The notes under the pieces were generated by a model that was not told where the DNA came from, ran no database searches, and worked only from the letters and a program-made list of their open reading frames with translations. From positions 1-60,205 of the forward strand of contig PWEJ01000066.1 of the NCBI GenBank assembly GCA_003553485.1: a stretch of DNA of 60,205 bases. Direction: 5' to 3'. Source of the stretch: Halanaerobiaceae bacterium. GTDB lineage: Bacteria; Bacillota; Halanaerobiia; Halanaerobiales; Halarsenatibacteraceae. This document shows, one piece after another, positions 24,871-33,287 of this stretch (the first letter of the stretch is position 1; each line of letters begins with the position of its first letter). The translations under genes were made by a program, and so were the position numbers.

Positions 24871-25746
24871 TTATTTATTAATATTTTCATAATCCTCCAG
24901 CAGCTTTTTGGCTCTAGCTACCACTGGAGCATCAACCATGTTACCCTGAACTTCAAATACTGCCCTATCCTTCTCCTCTGATTGCTGATAGGCTGCAACT
25001 ACTTTGCGAGCAAATTCTAATTCTTCTTCTGGTGGGGTAAAGGCTTTATTGATGGTCTTTAGCTGGCCGGGGTGAATGGCTAATTTGCCAGCAAAACCCA
25101 GCTGATTAGCTAACTTTGCATCCTGAGCTAATCCTTCATTATCTTTGAAATCGGCAAAGACCGTATCGAGGGCTGGAATCTTCTGGGCGCTGGCGGCCAT
25201 AACGAGACGTGAACGGCTATAAAATAATTCCTGGCCCTTTTTCGTCCTGGTAGCATTTAAATCAAGACTTAAATCCTCTCCCCCTAAAGCGGCTGCTAAA
25301 ACACCTTCAGCTTTTGCTAATATACTAGGGGCCTGCCAGATCCCCTGAGCCGATTCAAATAATAAGATCAAACCTATTTCTTCAGTTAATTCTTTTTCTG
25401 CTTTGATTTTTGTTAAGACCTCGTTTATCTTTTGTACTTCTGATAGAGTTTCTATCTTAGGAACCATTATTCCAGTTAATGCTTTGCTTGCTACTACCTG
25501 TATATCCTTTTTTAATTCTCCTGTTGCTAAGGAATTGACTCTCACAAAATATTCTTTATGAGAAGATTCAGCAGTCTCTGATAAGTTACTAACCTTCTCA
25601 GCCACAAGCTCCCTGGCTTTATCCTTATTGGCCAGAGATACCGCATCCTCTAAATCAAAAATGACTGCATCGGCATTAACTTCTTCACTTTTTTTTAATA
25701 TTTTGGGTTGATCTCCGGGCATAAATAATAATGAACGTAAAAGCAC
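24871..25746 (-). CDS. CitE-like acyl-CoA lyase (HpcH/HpaI aldolase family)
   Basis: About 291 residues of the CitE/malyl-CoA/citramalyl-CoA lyase family. LLRSLLFMPGDQPKILKKS at the start and FDLEDAV near residue 33 are the signature; VPKIETLSEV, LLFESAQGI and LGGEDLSLDL supply the active-site glutamate and aspartate region. No CitD (acyl carrier) or CitF (transferase) gene is nearby, so it probably acts on free CoA esters. Its neighbours suggest citramalyl-CoA to acetyl-CoA plus pyruvate, or malyl-/methylmalyl-CoA cleavage. GTG at 25746 fits the GGGGGAG site better than TTG at 25749. Confidence 0.82.
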   Translation of the reverse strand: MLLRSLLFMPGDQPKILKKSEEVNADAVIFDLEDAVSLANKDKARELVAEKVSNLSETAESSHKEYFVRVNSLATGELKKDIQVVASKALTGIMVPKIETLSEVQKINEVLTKIKAEKELTEEIGLILLFESAQGIWQAPSILAKAEGVLAAALGGEDLSLDLNATRTKKGQELFYSRSRLVMAASAQKIPALDTVFADFKDNEGLAQDAKLANQLGFAGKLAIHPGQLKTINKAFTPPEEELEFARKVVAAYQQSEEKDRAVFEVQGNMVDAPVVARAKKLLEDYENINK

Positions 25747-25758
25747 CAAATCTCCCCC

Positions 25759-26367
25759 TTAGGTTGATAATTTATATATCTCCTTTAATTTATCTTTCAT
25801 TTTCTCTAAAGCTTTTGCTCGGTGGCTGAGGGCATTTTTTTCTGCCATCTCAATTTCTGCCAGAGTTTTATCTTTTTGGGGAAGATAAAAAATCGGATCA
25901 TAGCCAAAACCTTCACTCCCCCTGGGTTTTGAGATGATTTCTCCCTGCAATTTGCCGGTAACGGTAATCTCTAAGTCCTGTTCTAAATCAACTAGGGCTA
26001 CCACTGTCGAGAAGGCAGCTCCCCTCTCTCCTTCCGGGACATCCTGTAACAGCTCCAGGAGATATTCATTATTGTCCTGATAACTGGCTTCAGGACCTGC
26101 AAAACGGGCTGAATAGACACCAGGCCTGCCATCTAAAGCCTCTACAGCTAATCCTGTGTCATCGGCCAGAGTCGGCAAAGAGCTTTTTTCTGCTCCTGCC
26201 CTGGCTTTAAGCAAAGCATTTTCAGCCAGGGTTTTTCCTGTTTCAGCCACCTGTAGATCTAAATCCAGGTCCGAAGGGGATAAAATTTTCAAGGGCAGAT
26301 TGCTATACTTATCTCTGATTTCTTTTACTTTATCCTGATTGCCGGTGGAAATAAATATCTCTTTCAT
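25759..26367 (-). CDS. rdgB: XTP/dITP pyrophosphatase (HAM1/RdgB)
   Basis: A 202-residue house-cleaning enzyme that hydrolyses non-canonical purine triphosphates. Motifs: ISTGNQDKVKEIRD at the N-terminus, TLAENALLKARAG, LADDTGLAVEALDGRPGVYSARFAG, and SEGFGYDPIFYLP...HRAKAL near the end. It abuts rph directly, a pairing conserved in many Bacillota. Here, unusually, it sits inside a run of organic acid genes. Confidence 0.95.
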   Translation of the reverse strand: MKEIFISTGNQDKVKEIRDKYSNLPLKILSPSDLDLDLQVAETGKTLAENALLKARAGAEKSSLPTLADDTGLAVEALDGRPGVYSARFAGPEASYQDNNEYLLELLQDVPEGERGAAFSTVVALVDLEQDLEITVTGKLQGEIISKPRGSEGFGYDPIFYLPQKDKTLAEIEMAEKNALSHRAKALEKMKDKLKEIYKLST

Positions 26368-27105
26368 TTATTTATCTTCTCCTAAATTTAAAGCCTCTTT
26401 TTGCCAGGCAATTAGTTTTTCAATACCAACTTCTGCTAGATCCAGCATGTAGTTAAAATCCTCTCTGGTATAAGGCTCTTCTTCTGCTGTGCCCTGCACT
26501 TCGATAATCTTACCTGTTTCTGTCATAACTACATTTAAATCTACCTGAGCTTGATGATCCTGTTGATAACATAAATCAAGACGATATTCGTCCCTGACAA
26601 TCCCGGCACTTATAGCCGCCATAAACTCTTTAATCGGCGATTCGTTTATCATCTCTTCTGCCAGCATATATTCCACTGCATCATATAAGGCAACAAAGGC
26701 ACCGGTAATAGAAGCTGTGCGGGTGCCTCCATCAGCTTGAATTACATCACAGTCAATCCAGATAGTCTTTTCCCCTAAGAGGTTTAAATCAACTACAGCT
26801 CGAAGAGAACGGCCAATAAGACGTTGAATCTCCTTAGTCCTGCCACTAATTTTCCCCTTAGCTCCAGCTCTAATATTCCTCTCCTGGGTTGCTCTGGGCA
26901 ACATTGAATACTCAGCTGTTAACCAGCCCTGCCCTTCCCCTCGCAGAAAATAAGGAACTCCATCCTCTACTGAAGCAGTGCAGATTACCTTAGTATCTCC
27001 GGCTGAGATTAGAACTGAACCTTCAGCATACTTGGTATAGTTTCTGGTAATCTCTAAAGGCCTTATATCTTTTTCAGCTTTTAATCTGGTCTTTTCCTGC
27101 TGCAA
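26368..27105 (-). CDS. rph: Ribonuclease PH
   Basis: A 245-residue phosphorolytic 3'-5' exonuclease that trims tRNA 3' ends. Motifs: [84 protein letters not shown] and [10 protein letters not shown]. The N-terminus departs from the usual MRPDGR opening. TTG at 27105 is favoured because AAGGGTGA is correctly spaced, while GTG at 27114 lies inside that site. It stands 45 bases after the P-loop gene and directly before rdgB. Confidence 0.93.
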   Translation of the reverse strand: MQQEKTRLKAEKDIRPLEITRNYTKYAEGSVLISAGDTKVICTASVEDGVPYFLRGEGQGWLTAEYSMLPRATQERNIRAGAKGKISGRTKEIQRLIGRSLRAVVDLNLLGEKTIWIDCDVIQADGGTRTASITGAFVALYDAVEYMLAEEMINESPIKEFMAAISAGIVRDEYRLDLCYQQDHQAQVDLNVVMTETGKIIEVQGTAEEEPYTREDFNYMLDLAEVGIEKLIAWQKEALNLGEDK

Positions 27106-27150
27106 AATTATCACCCTTTTAAACCATATTTTACTCTTTGACCATTAGAG

Positions 27151-28053
27151 CTATCTACAACCACAACTAAGCTCTAATTGACCCCGTCTTTCTCCTACAA
27201 TACCAACTAAAAGATAAAAACCAGTTACTGGATCTCTTTTATATTCTTTTAAGAGACGGAAATCAGAAATATCACCAGTGCGACCCACATGTATCCTGGG
27301 ACCGGTACAGACATATTTTTCCTCACCGACTTCAATGTGGTCATCATCTAAAAACTTAATCTTTTCATCGCTGGCTATTAATTCCTGTACTTCTTCTTCT
27401 ATTTCTTCTATGGAAAAGTCTGGTTCCTGATCAAATTGCAGAACAAAACCGCTTTTAACATCGCTGTGTAGGGGCGGGCGCATATAGCCTCTTTTTTCAA
27501 TGACCATGGCCGTTAAGTCTTCTGCCGAATGAGCCATGAATCTATTTTCAATGGAGTCAAAGACTACATCTTTAATCTCTTCAGGAGTCGGTCCAAAAAC
27601 CCCTGGCCGAGCTAAAATAACCTCTTCACCAATCCCTACCAGCACATCGGGAAAAGCATCTAAATAAGGGGCAATAAGGTCAAAATGTTCTACGATAACG
27701 CGGCGATTCTTCTTGATTGCTTTATCAATAGCCTTGCCCAGTTCCCAGGGCTGAGAAAAGGCTGTTTCAAATCTTATATCAACGTGATAACTATGGCTGC
27801 GAAATTTCCCCTCTTCAAACTCATCCAGAACCGGAAGTGGCCTCAAATTAATCCCCTCATCATCATTGGTTAAATTTAGACCTGGAAACATGCCCTTTAT
27901 CAGCAAAGATTTGCCTGCTCCAGCTTTACCAATAAGACCAATTAATTTATCGTTGGCCTTTAAATGGCGCTGAGAAATGTGGTTCCCCAGATGTTGTATC
28001 CGGTCTTTGCCTCGAGGAGCAAAATAAACGGTGTGGGAAAAAGATTCAATCAT
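27151..28053 (-). CDS. P-loop protein with AlaRS-like 'second additional domain', partner of methylaspartate ammonia-lyase
   Basis: About 300 residues. A Walker A motif GKAGAGKS lies at residues 42-49, followed by an NTPase-like half with a REVIVEHFD-like acidic strand (VIVEHFDLIAPYL). The C-terminal half has a RFMAHSAEDLTAM segment that recalls the alanyl-tRNA synthetase editing region. It ends in SCGCR, a cysteine-rich tail. Proteins of this kind are annotated as alanine-tRNA synthetase second additional domain proteins; I know of no assigned function. The start is the ATG at 28053, overlapping the ammonia-lyase stop by 8 bases, so the two are tightly coupled. A repair or maturation role for the mutase or lyase is speculation. 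Confidence 0.65.
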   Translation of the reverse strand: MIESFSHTVYFAPRGKDRIQHLGNHISQRHLKANDKLIGLIGKAGAGKSLLIKGMFPGLNLTNDDEGINLRPLPVLDEFEEGKFRSHSYHVDIRFETAFSQPWELGKAIDKAIKKNRRVIVEHFDLIAPYLDAFPDVLVGIGEEVILARPGVFGPTPEEIKDVVFDSIENRFMAHSAEDLTAMVIEKRGYMRPPLHSDVKSGFVLQFDQEPDFSIEEIEEEVQELIASDEKIKFLDDDHIEVGEEKYVCTGPRIHVGRTGDISDFRLLKEYKRDPVTGFYLLVGIVGERRGQLELSCGCR

Positions 28054-29308
28054 TTTTATCATCCTTTGCTTGCTGCTCTAAATATTTCAATGTTCTTTGC
28101 ATCTGGTTATTAACAATCATTAAACCTTCATCAACCCCCATACCAGGTTTCGCTAAAATTTGATCAGGTCGGGTGGCCAGGGCTATATCTGTGCAGATTC
28201 TGGCCGAACGGTCAGTTTCATTGCAGGTACCGCCCTGATAGGCTCCTATTCCCTGCTGTCGGCAGAACAAAACTGCTTCTATGGTATTATGAATTCCTCC
28301 TAAATCAGGGGTTTTAATCTGAATCATATGCCCAGCTCGCTGCCGGGCAAACTCCTTTATATCAGCCAGGGTATTACACCACTCATCAGCAACTATTTCC
28401 ACCTTTGACCCTAATTCCGTCAACCTTGCTGTCAAATCTGCTAATACCTCAAGCTGTTTTGCTCTAGAACCGGCATCTACCGGCCCCTCTAACCTAAGGG
28501 TATGAGGACCGGCAGCCTTTTCTAATTGCAATATATAATCAATTATAGCTTCCCTGTCCTGAGAAAAGGCTTCACCAATGGTACCATAAACATCTATATG
28601 AATAATCGGCTGATAACCTGGCTCACCTAATTTTTGGATTCTTTCTACTAACCATTCTAAATAAGAGATGAGTTTTTCTCCCTGGTTGCCTAGTTTATCT
28701 TCGATATTATTTATTAAAGCATGGGGTAAGACATCCACCCTTTTTATAATAGCTTTGTCGGCATTTAGATAGCGGTCATCTCCAGTCTGGCAAAAAATAT
28801 CTATGGGGTTAATATTTAAATCTAAATCATATTCTTCCACTATTACTTCTGTTCGAGATTTCTTTTGCGCCTTAGCCATGGCATCTAGAGCGGCCTGGGT
28901 CAAACCATAGCGGAGAGCCGTATGGAGTTTTTTCCCTTCAATCTCAATATTCTCAATCCTTTGAGCCATTTCTTTAAAGCTCTGCCAGGGGCCCTCCTTT
29001 AACAATAGTGGCCTGATTTTTTCTTCAATAAGAGGGATAAAGTTTTGGCTGAGGAATAAAGGGTCTCGCCCGGCTGCACCTGAATATTGGACAGCAGCAC
29101 AATCTCCACCAGCTCGCTGTCCATCGGCTAGAATAAATTCTATGGAGATTGCTTCACCGGCCTGGCGCACTGATTTGAAGCCAGCAGTTGCTGTCTCCCC
29201 TTCATAGGCCGAACCATTTTCCCTGGCCCCTTTTTTTATGGCCAATTGATCATCAAAGTAAAAGCCAGTCAGGGCTGGAGATGCAATTACATCTGTTACT
29301 GTAAACAT
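28046..29308 (-). CDS. mal: Methylaspartate ammonia-lyase
   Basis: A 420-residue enolase-superfamily enzyme that converts (2S,3S)-3-methylaspartate to mesaconate and ammonia. Motifs: DVIASPALTGFYFDDQLAIK at the N-terminus, GGDCAAVQYSGAAGRDPLF, IHIDVYGTIGEAF (first metal Asp), RLEGPVDAGSR (Glu), ADEWCNTLADI (Asp) and the lysine in MIQIKTPDLGGIHNT, which is the catalytic base in the family. The length is normal. It follows mutE after 8 bases and is coupled to the P-loop gene. Its tail KDDKND is encoded by the next gene's ribosome-binding site. Confidence 0.95.
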   Translation of the reverse strand: MFTVTDVIASPALTGFYFDDQLAIKKGARENGSAYEGETATAGFKSVRQAGEAISIEFILADGQRAGGDCAAVQYSGAAGRDPLFLSQNFIPLIEEKIRPLLLKEGPWQSFKEMAQRIENIEIEGKKLHTALRYGLTQAALDAMAKAQKKSRTEVIVEEYDLDLNINPIDIFCQTGDDRYLNADKAIIKRVDVLPHALINNIEDKLGNQGEKLISYLEWLVERIQKLGEPGYQPIIHIDVYGTIGEAFSQDREAIIDYILQLEKAAGPHTLRLEGPVDAGSRAKQLEVLADLTARLTELGSKVEIVADEWCNTLADIKEFARQRAGHMIQIKTPDLGGIHNTIEAVLFCRQQGIGAYQGGTCNETDRSARICTDIALATRPDQILAKPGMGVDEGLMIVNNQMQRTLKYLEQQAKDDKND

Positions 29309-29316
29309 TTCTTCAC

Positions 29317-30774
29317 CTACTCCCGCGGTCTGCCAATTAGCATACCTTTTCCTATGGCATAGATATCATCTATTACCATCTGAAAACTTGCTTCCCGCTC
29401 TTCAAAGGAACCTCTTTCCTCTAACTTGGACTGATGAAACTCTTTTATCTCTTCAGTAAAGGGAAGGTCGCCAAAATCGAGATAACGAACAGCTCCATCA
29501 TTATCCCGGGCCGGTAAAACCTTACCGGCATTATACTGGCTGGGGGCAAAGGGAATATCTAAAACTCCGGCTTCAAAGGAGCGGATTACTCCCTGACACC
29601 AATCTCCCTCTCCTAATTCCTTGACGCGGGAGAGAAGTTGATGGACTTCTTTTTCGATCATATTCTTTTCCTGATTGAATTTATCTCCCTGGTCAAAACT
29701 TTGTTCTTTCATCATATTGACAACTTGTTTGGTGGCTTTAAGGCCAGCAGCATTAGCTTCTTTGGTTGGTATCCCCATGGCTTCATGGGGGGTTTTTACA
29801 ATTACTTTGGTGGCTCCACTTAAAGCTGCAGTAGCAGCTCCCCAGCTAATTACAGCATAGGCTTTAGCTTCATCCTGGGGGAAGCCTCCCATCCACTGGT
29901 GGAATACAGAAGTAATGGTCACATCATCATGGCCTTCTGCGGCCAGGTATTCTTTTGATAATTTCTCTAAAGTAAGTACAGCAGCAATATCCTGGATCAT
30001 GTTGCCATTTTGACCGCAACCCAGGGTCAGGTATTTAACTCCCTGCTCTGCCGCCAGAATCGCTTCTAAAATCGCCACAGCATGTGAAATAGCTGGAGGA
30101 ATCAAGGTACCAGTCAGAGGCCCAAAGGGTTCTCTATTGATATCCGCACCCTTTTCCTGATAATAACCAACTAATCTGTCGACATACTGCCAGTGAGTCA
30201 GGGTCTTTTCTAGAGATACTTTCTTAGCATAGGGAATATTATAAGAAATTGGACCTCCTTCAAAATCACTGAACCCTCCGGCCAGAGTAATTTCAGCCAG
30301 CAAGCGAGAATCCGGAGTTCCATGGCGGACCTGCAAAGGGACATTGATATCTTCTATGACATCGCGACAGACTTCCACGCCGTGGTTAACAGCTGGAAAG
30401 CCATTTAACATTGAACGGTCTTCATCTCTGCTTTCCTCAATACCTTTAGCTGCCTCTTTATACTGGTTCTGTCGGGTATAACTATCTATGGTTGTTGGTA
30501 AAACATCGGCCTCACCTTCTTCATGGAGATAGGTCAATAAATCCTTTAACTCCTCCGGCAGGGCAACACCGGCTCTAGGTTGGATTAAAGTCTCTCCTTT
30601 ATCAATTGCCCTGTTCAAGCGAGCCACCATGTTTTTGTCCTGGCCTAAGTTTTTATGATAGGAAATAGCTTCACTGAGGTCAACATCTTTTCCGGTAGGC
30701 CAGCCAGCAAGAACTTCCTCTCTTTTCTGCAAAAATTTCTCTTCATTGATCTTTTCATTAAATATTTTGCTCAT
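29317..30774 (-). CDS. glmE: Glutamate mutase epsilon subunit
   Basis: A 485-residue TIM-barrel subunit that, with the cobalamin-binding subunit, rearranges glutamate to 3-methylaspartate by an adenosylcobalamin radical reaction. Recognisable stretches are [61 protein letters not shown] and [16 protein letters not shown]. The ATG at 30774 is chosen: an upstream in-frame ATG would add 38 residues that overlap mutL and resemble no family member. The gap to the mutL stop is 4 bases. It needs adenosylcobalamin; cobalamin genes are not in the window. Confidence 0.95.
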   Translation of the reverse strand: MSKIFNEKINEEKFLQKREEVLAGWPTGKDVDLSEAISYHKNLGQDKNMVARLNRAIDKGETLIQPRAGVALPEELKDLLTYLHEEGEADVLPTTIDSYTRQNQYKEAAKGIEESRDEDRSMLNGFPAVNHGVEVCRDVIEDINVPLQVRHGTPDSRLLAEITLAGGFSDFEGGPISYNIPYAKKVSLEKTLTHWQYVDRLVGYYQEKGADINREPFGPLTGTLIPPAISHAVAILEAILAAEQGVKYLTLGCGQNGNMIQDIAAVLTLEKLSKEYLAAEGHDDVTITSVFHQWMGGFPQDEAKAYAVISWGAATAALSGATKVIVKTPHEAMGIPTKEANAAGLKATKQVVNMMKEQSFDQGDKFNQEKNMIEKEVHQLLSRVKELGEGDWCQGVIRSFEAGVLDIPFAPSQYNAGKVLPARDNDGAVRYLDFGDLPFTEEIKEFHQSKLEERGSFEEREASFQMVIDDIYAIGKGMLIGRPRE

Positions 30775-30778
30775 TGTT

Positions 30779-32191
30779 TTATTCTTTCCCCCTGGATAGT
30801 TGCTTAATGTATTTCTGTAAGATACGTAAAGCTGCCTCTCTTTCCCCTTCAGCCAGCAGACCCATCGCTGCCATAATATAATTGTCATCTAAAAAGAAAT
30901 TGGGAGCTGTTGGGGTTAGCGACTCCTCTTTAGCCTGATTTTCCTGTAAAACTCCCTGGAGAATAACCTCAGGGCACTCATTATGCACTATAATGCCACC
31001 AGTTCCGATAACATTTTTAATTCCTGTTAAATCTTTTCCCCTCTGAATAAAGCTAGCTCCCTGAGGAGTATAAATTGTTTTAATAGAGCCAGCATGTCGA
31101 GCTGTTGCCAACCTCACAGCCTCTCTTCCCAATAAATTTTCCAGCTTCATTTCCTCACTGTTTTCAGGCAAATATTCAGTTGCTGTTGTTATCCTGCCAA
31201 TATAGTCCTTCAACTTATCTATATTTAGTTCTTCCTGATAAAGTTTTTGATACGTTTTTTGCCAGCGAGAAATGTTTATAACCTCAAATAATTCCCGGGC
31301 GCAGTATCTCATGCCCAAATCCCCTTCCACTGTTCTTTTCATAAAGGGTTCTTCTAAACCCCGCTGACTAACTCCAGCCTGCCTTGGTTCACCTTTAGCA
31401 GCACTATGTATATCCGTGGTAGCACCACCAATATCAACCACTAGAAGCTCACCCCAACCAGAAATGCTGGCGGTACCTTCAGCCAGAAGCTCCGCGGAAT
31501 TGAGCACTGCTGCTGGAGTAGGCATAATCACCCCATCTATCACTTTCTTCACCTTATCAAGGCCACGAGCTGCAACTATTTTTTCTAAGAATATTTCTCG
31601 AATTTTTTGGCGAGCAGGTTCAATATTCAATTCCTCTAGTTTAGGCATGACATTCTCGGTTATATAATAGTTTTTTTGTCCCTGCTGCAATATTTTTTCC
31701 ACCTGAGAAACTGCTGACCTATTGCCGGCAACTAAAATAGGTTGATCTAATTCTGATTCGGCCAATTTTCTGGCATTTCCTATAATTATTTCTTTATTTC
31801 CACCATCTGTACCACCAGCCAAGAGAATTATATCAGCATTAATTTCCTGTAATTCTTCTACATCACCGTCGGTTAATTCATAGCTATAGGTCTTTACAAC
31901 TCTGCTGCCAGCTCCCAGAGCGGCTCTGCGAGCTGCTTCGGCTGTTAGATCCGGCACCAGACCAATAGCAGCAATCTTTAGACCACCAGCAGCACTACTG
32001 CAGGCCAATAGATATTCAGCATCTTGCCAGTTTGGAATTTGTTCTAGAGCCTTCTCCAGGCCAACATTAACATCACTGCTAACAGTGGTGCTAGCTTGAG
32101 CTCTGGTCAATAAAGCAGCCTCTCTGAGATTAAAGAATGAAACTTTGGTATAGGTACTTCCTATATCAATCAGTAGTGCAGATGACATCAT
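30779..32191 (-). CDS. glmL: Glutamate mutase-associated protein MutL (ASKHA ATPase fold)
   Basis: A 470-residue protein of the MutL/GlmL family encoded between the two mutase subunits. The ASKHA pattern is visible: [14 protein letters not shown] (phosphate 1), [29 protein letters not shown] (phosphate 2) and [11 protein letters not shown]. It is thought to help reactivate or assemble the mutase by exchanging damaged cobalamin; the role is known mainly from gene context. The start at 32191 overlaps mutS by 26 bases. AAGGA sits five bases before the ATG. Confidence 0.9.
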   Translation of the reverse strand: MMSSALLIDIGSTYTKVSFFNLREAALLTRAQASTTVSSDVNVGLEKALEQIPNWQDAEYLLACSSAAGGLKIAAIGLVPDLTAEAARRAALGAGSRVVKTYSYELTDGDVEELQEINADIILLAGGTDGGNKEIIIGNARKLAESELDQPILVAGNRSAVSQVEKILQQGQKNYYITENVMPKLEELNIEPARQKIREIFLEKIVAARGLDKVKKVIDGVIMPTPAAVLNSAELLAEGTASISGWGELLVVDIGGATTDIHSAAKGEPRQAGVSQRGLEEPFMKRTVEGDLGMRYCARELFEVINISRWQKTYQKLYQEELNIDKLKDYIGRITTATEYLPENSEEMKLENLLGREAVRLATARHAGSIKTIYTPQGASFIQRGKDLTGIKNVIGTGGIIVHNECPEVILQGVLQENQAKEESLTPTAPNFFLDDNYIMAAMGLLAEGEREAALRILQKYIKQLSRGKE

Positions 32192-32621
32192 TTTTATCCT
32201 TTTTTAGAGACAAATCCTGACAGAGATCATCAATCGCTTCCTGAGGTCTGGTGCCAGGAGGATAAGCCCTATCATACCCCATTTTGATAAACTTTTCTTT
32301 TGTTTCCTCCCAGTCTTTCTTGCCAATCACCAGATTACCACCAACATAAAGCAATATATCACCTATTCCCGCTTCAATACATTTATCTCTTAAACCCCGG
32401 CAATCCATTTCACCATGACCATACAATGAGGAAACCCAGATGGCATCAGCTCCAGTTTCCACTGCCGCTTCAACAAATTCTTGCTGTGATGACATCACTC
32501 CAATATTAACAGCTTTAATATTAACCTCCTCTAAGGCATGTTCCAATATTTGATTTCCTATGGCGTGTACATCAGCTCCGATTACTCCAAGCACTACGGT
32601 AGGAACATATTCTTCTGACAT
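32166..32621 (-). CDS. glmS: Glutamate mutase sigma (cobalamin-binding) subunit
   Basis: A 151-residue B12-binding subunit. The DxHxxG motif is ADVHAIG (Asp17, His19, Gly22), where the histidine replaces dimethylbenzimidazole as lower cobalt ligand. [11 protein letters not shown] near residue 63 and [10 protein letters not shown] near 93 complete the cobalamin fold. The ATG at 32621 follows GGGGTGA; an upstream in-frame start is not needed. Compared with about 137-residue relatives it has a short extra tail, [14 protein letters not shown], whose codons carry the mutL start and ribosome site. It opens the methylaspartate operon. Confidence 0.95.
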   Translation of the reverse strand: MSEEYVPTVVLGVIGADVHAIGNQILEHALEEVNIKAVNIGVMSSQQEFVEAAVETGADAIWVSSLYGHGEMDCRGLRDKCIEAGIGDILLYVGGNLVIGKKDWEETKEKFIKMGYDRAYPPGTRPQEAIDDLCQDLSLKKDKNDVICTTD

Positions 32622-32678
32622 TTTTTCACCCCGATTTTGGATTTTTACAATTGTTCCCGCTAAGCTAGTTATATATTG

Positions 32679-32709
32679 CACAACAAAAGACCGGAGCAAA
32701 AGCTCCGGT
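32679..32709 (-). terminator. Terminator separating gerMN from the glutamate mutase operon
   Basis: ACCGGAGC (32690-32697) and GCTCCGGT (32702-32709) form a perfect stem. On the minus strand it is followed by CTTTTGTTGTG, a modest U-rich tract. A weak promoter (TTGCTC, 18 bases, TATATA) overlaps its 3' side and could drive mutS. Confidence 0.6.
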
Positions 32710-32760
32710 GAGTATAATAATTATGGGCTTTTTTAGGCTTAGGGGACATTTTAATCACTC

Positions 32761-33282
32761 CTAATTTTCTTCCTCTACAATATCATAATTATAGGTATAA
32801 TTCAACGTTAAATCCAGATGTCCAGCCAAAGTTTTTAAATCTTCTCCTTCAATTAAAAAATAAACCTCTTCGATCCCCGGCAGGCCAGTCATGGTATTAA
32901 CAATAGAATAGACAGTCATTCTCTCGCCGGAACTTCCGCCAGGGTGATTATCTCGTAATGCTGAATTAAAATCCAGACGGGCTACCTCATCATCGATTTC
33001 TATTGCTAAAATTTCTGTATCTTCAGGTATAGTAGCTACTAAGTCACCTTCCTCAGGGCCAGCTAATAATTCCTCTAAGACCTCATAATAAAAATCATCG
33101 CCAGGAACGACCCTGGTTTCAGGTTTCAAATAGATAGCATCCTCATCAGCAAAATAAATTTTAACTTCCTGCTCACCTGTAGGGACTGGAGGTTCAGAAT
33201 CCAGAACTAAAAAAATCATTATTAAAGCCAACAAAACTATAAATACAGCCCCTAATCTAGTCAGTTTTTCTTTTCCTAACAT
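32761..33282 (-). CDS. GerMN domain protein
   Basis: A 173-residue protein with one N-terminal membrane anchor (about 9-28) and a GerMN domain after it: VKIYFADEDAIYL, LEELLAGPEEGDLVATIPEDTEI, RLDFNSALRDN, VYSIVNTMTGLPGIEEVYFLIEGE. GerM is needed for spore germination and cortex formation in Bacillus; in non-sporeformers the domain is found in envelope proteins. It should face the cell wall or periplasm. It follows the amidase by five bases, and its ribosome site AGAGGAGGAC is the amidase's last codons. The gerM-rph-rdgB order known from Bacillus is interrupted here by the mutase block. Confidence 0.85.
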   Translation of the reverse strand: MLGKEKLTRLGAVFIVLLALIMIFLVLDSEPPVPTGEQEVKIYFADEDAIYLKPETRVVPGDDFYYEVLEELLAGPEEGDLVATIPEDTEILAIEIDDEVARLDFNSALRDNHPGGSSGERMTVYSIVNTMTGLPGIEEVYFLIEGEDLKTLAGHLDLTLNYTYNYDIVEEEN

Positions 33283-33287
33283 AATAT

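Noticed and set aside
32622-32760. Possible cobalamin riboswitch ahead of the B12-dependent mutase operon
   Set aside because: The gap is about 140 bases, holds a terminator stem, and shows no B12-box-like sequence.
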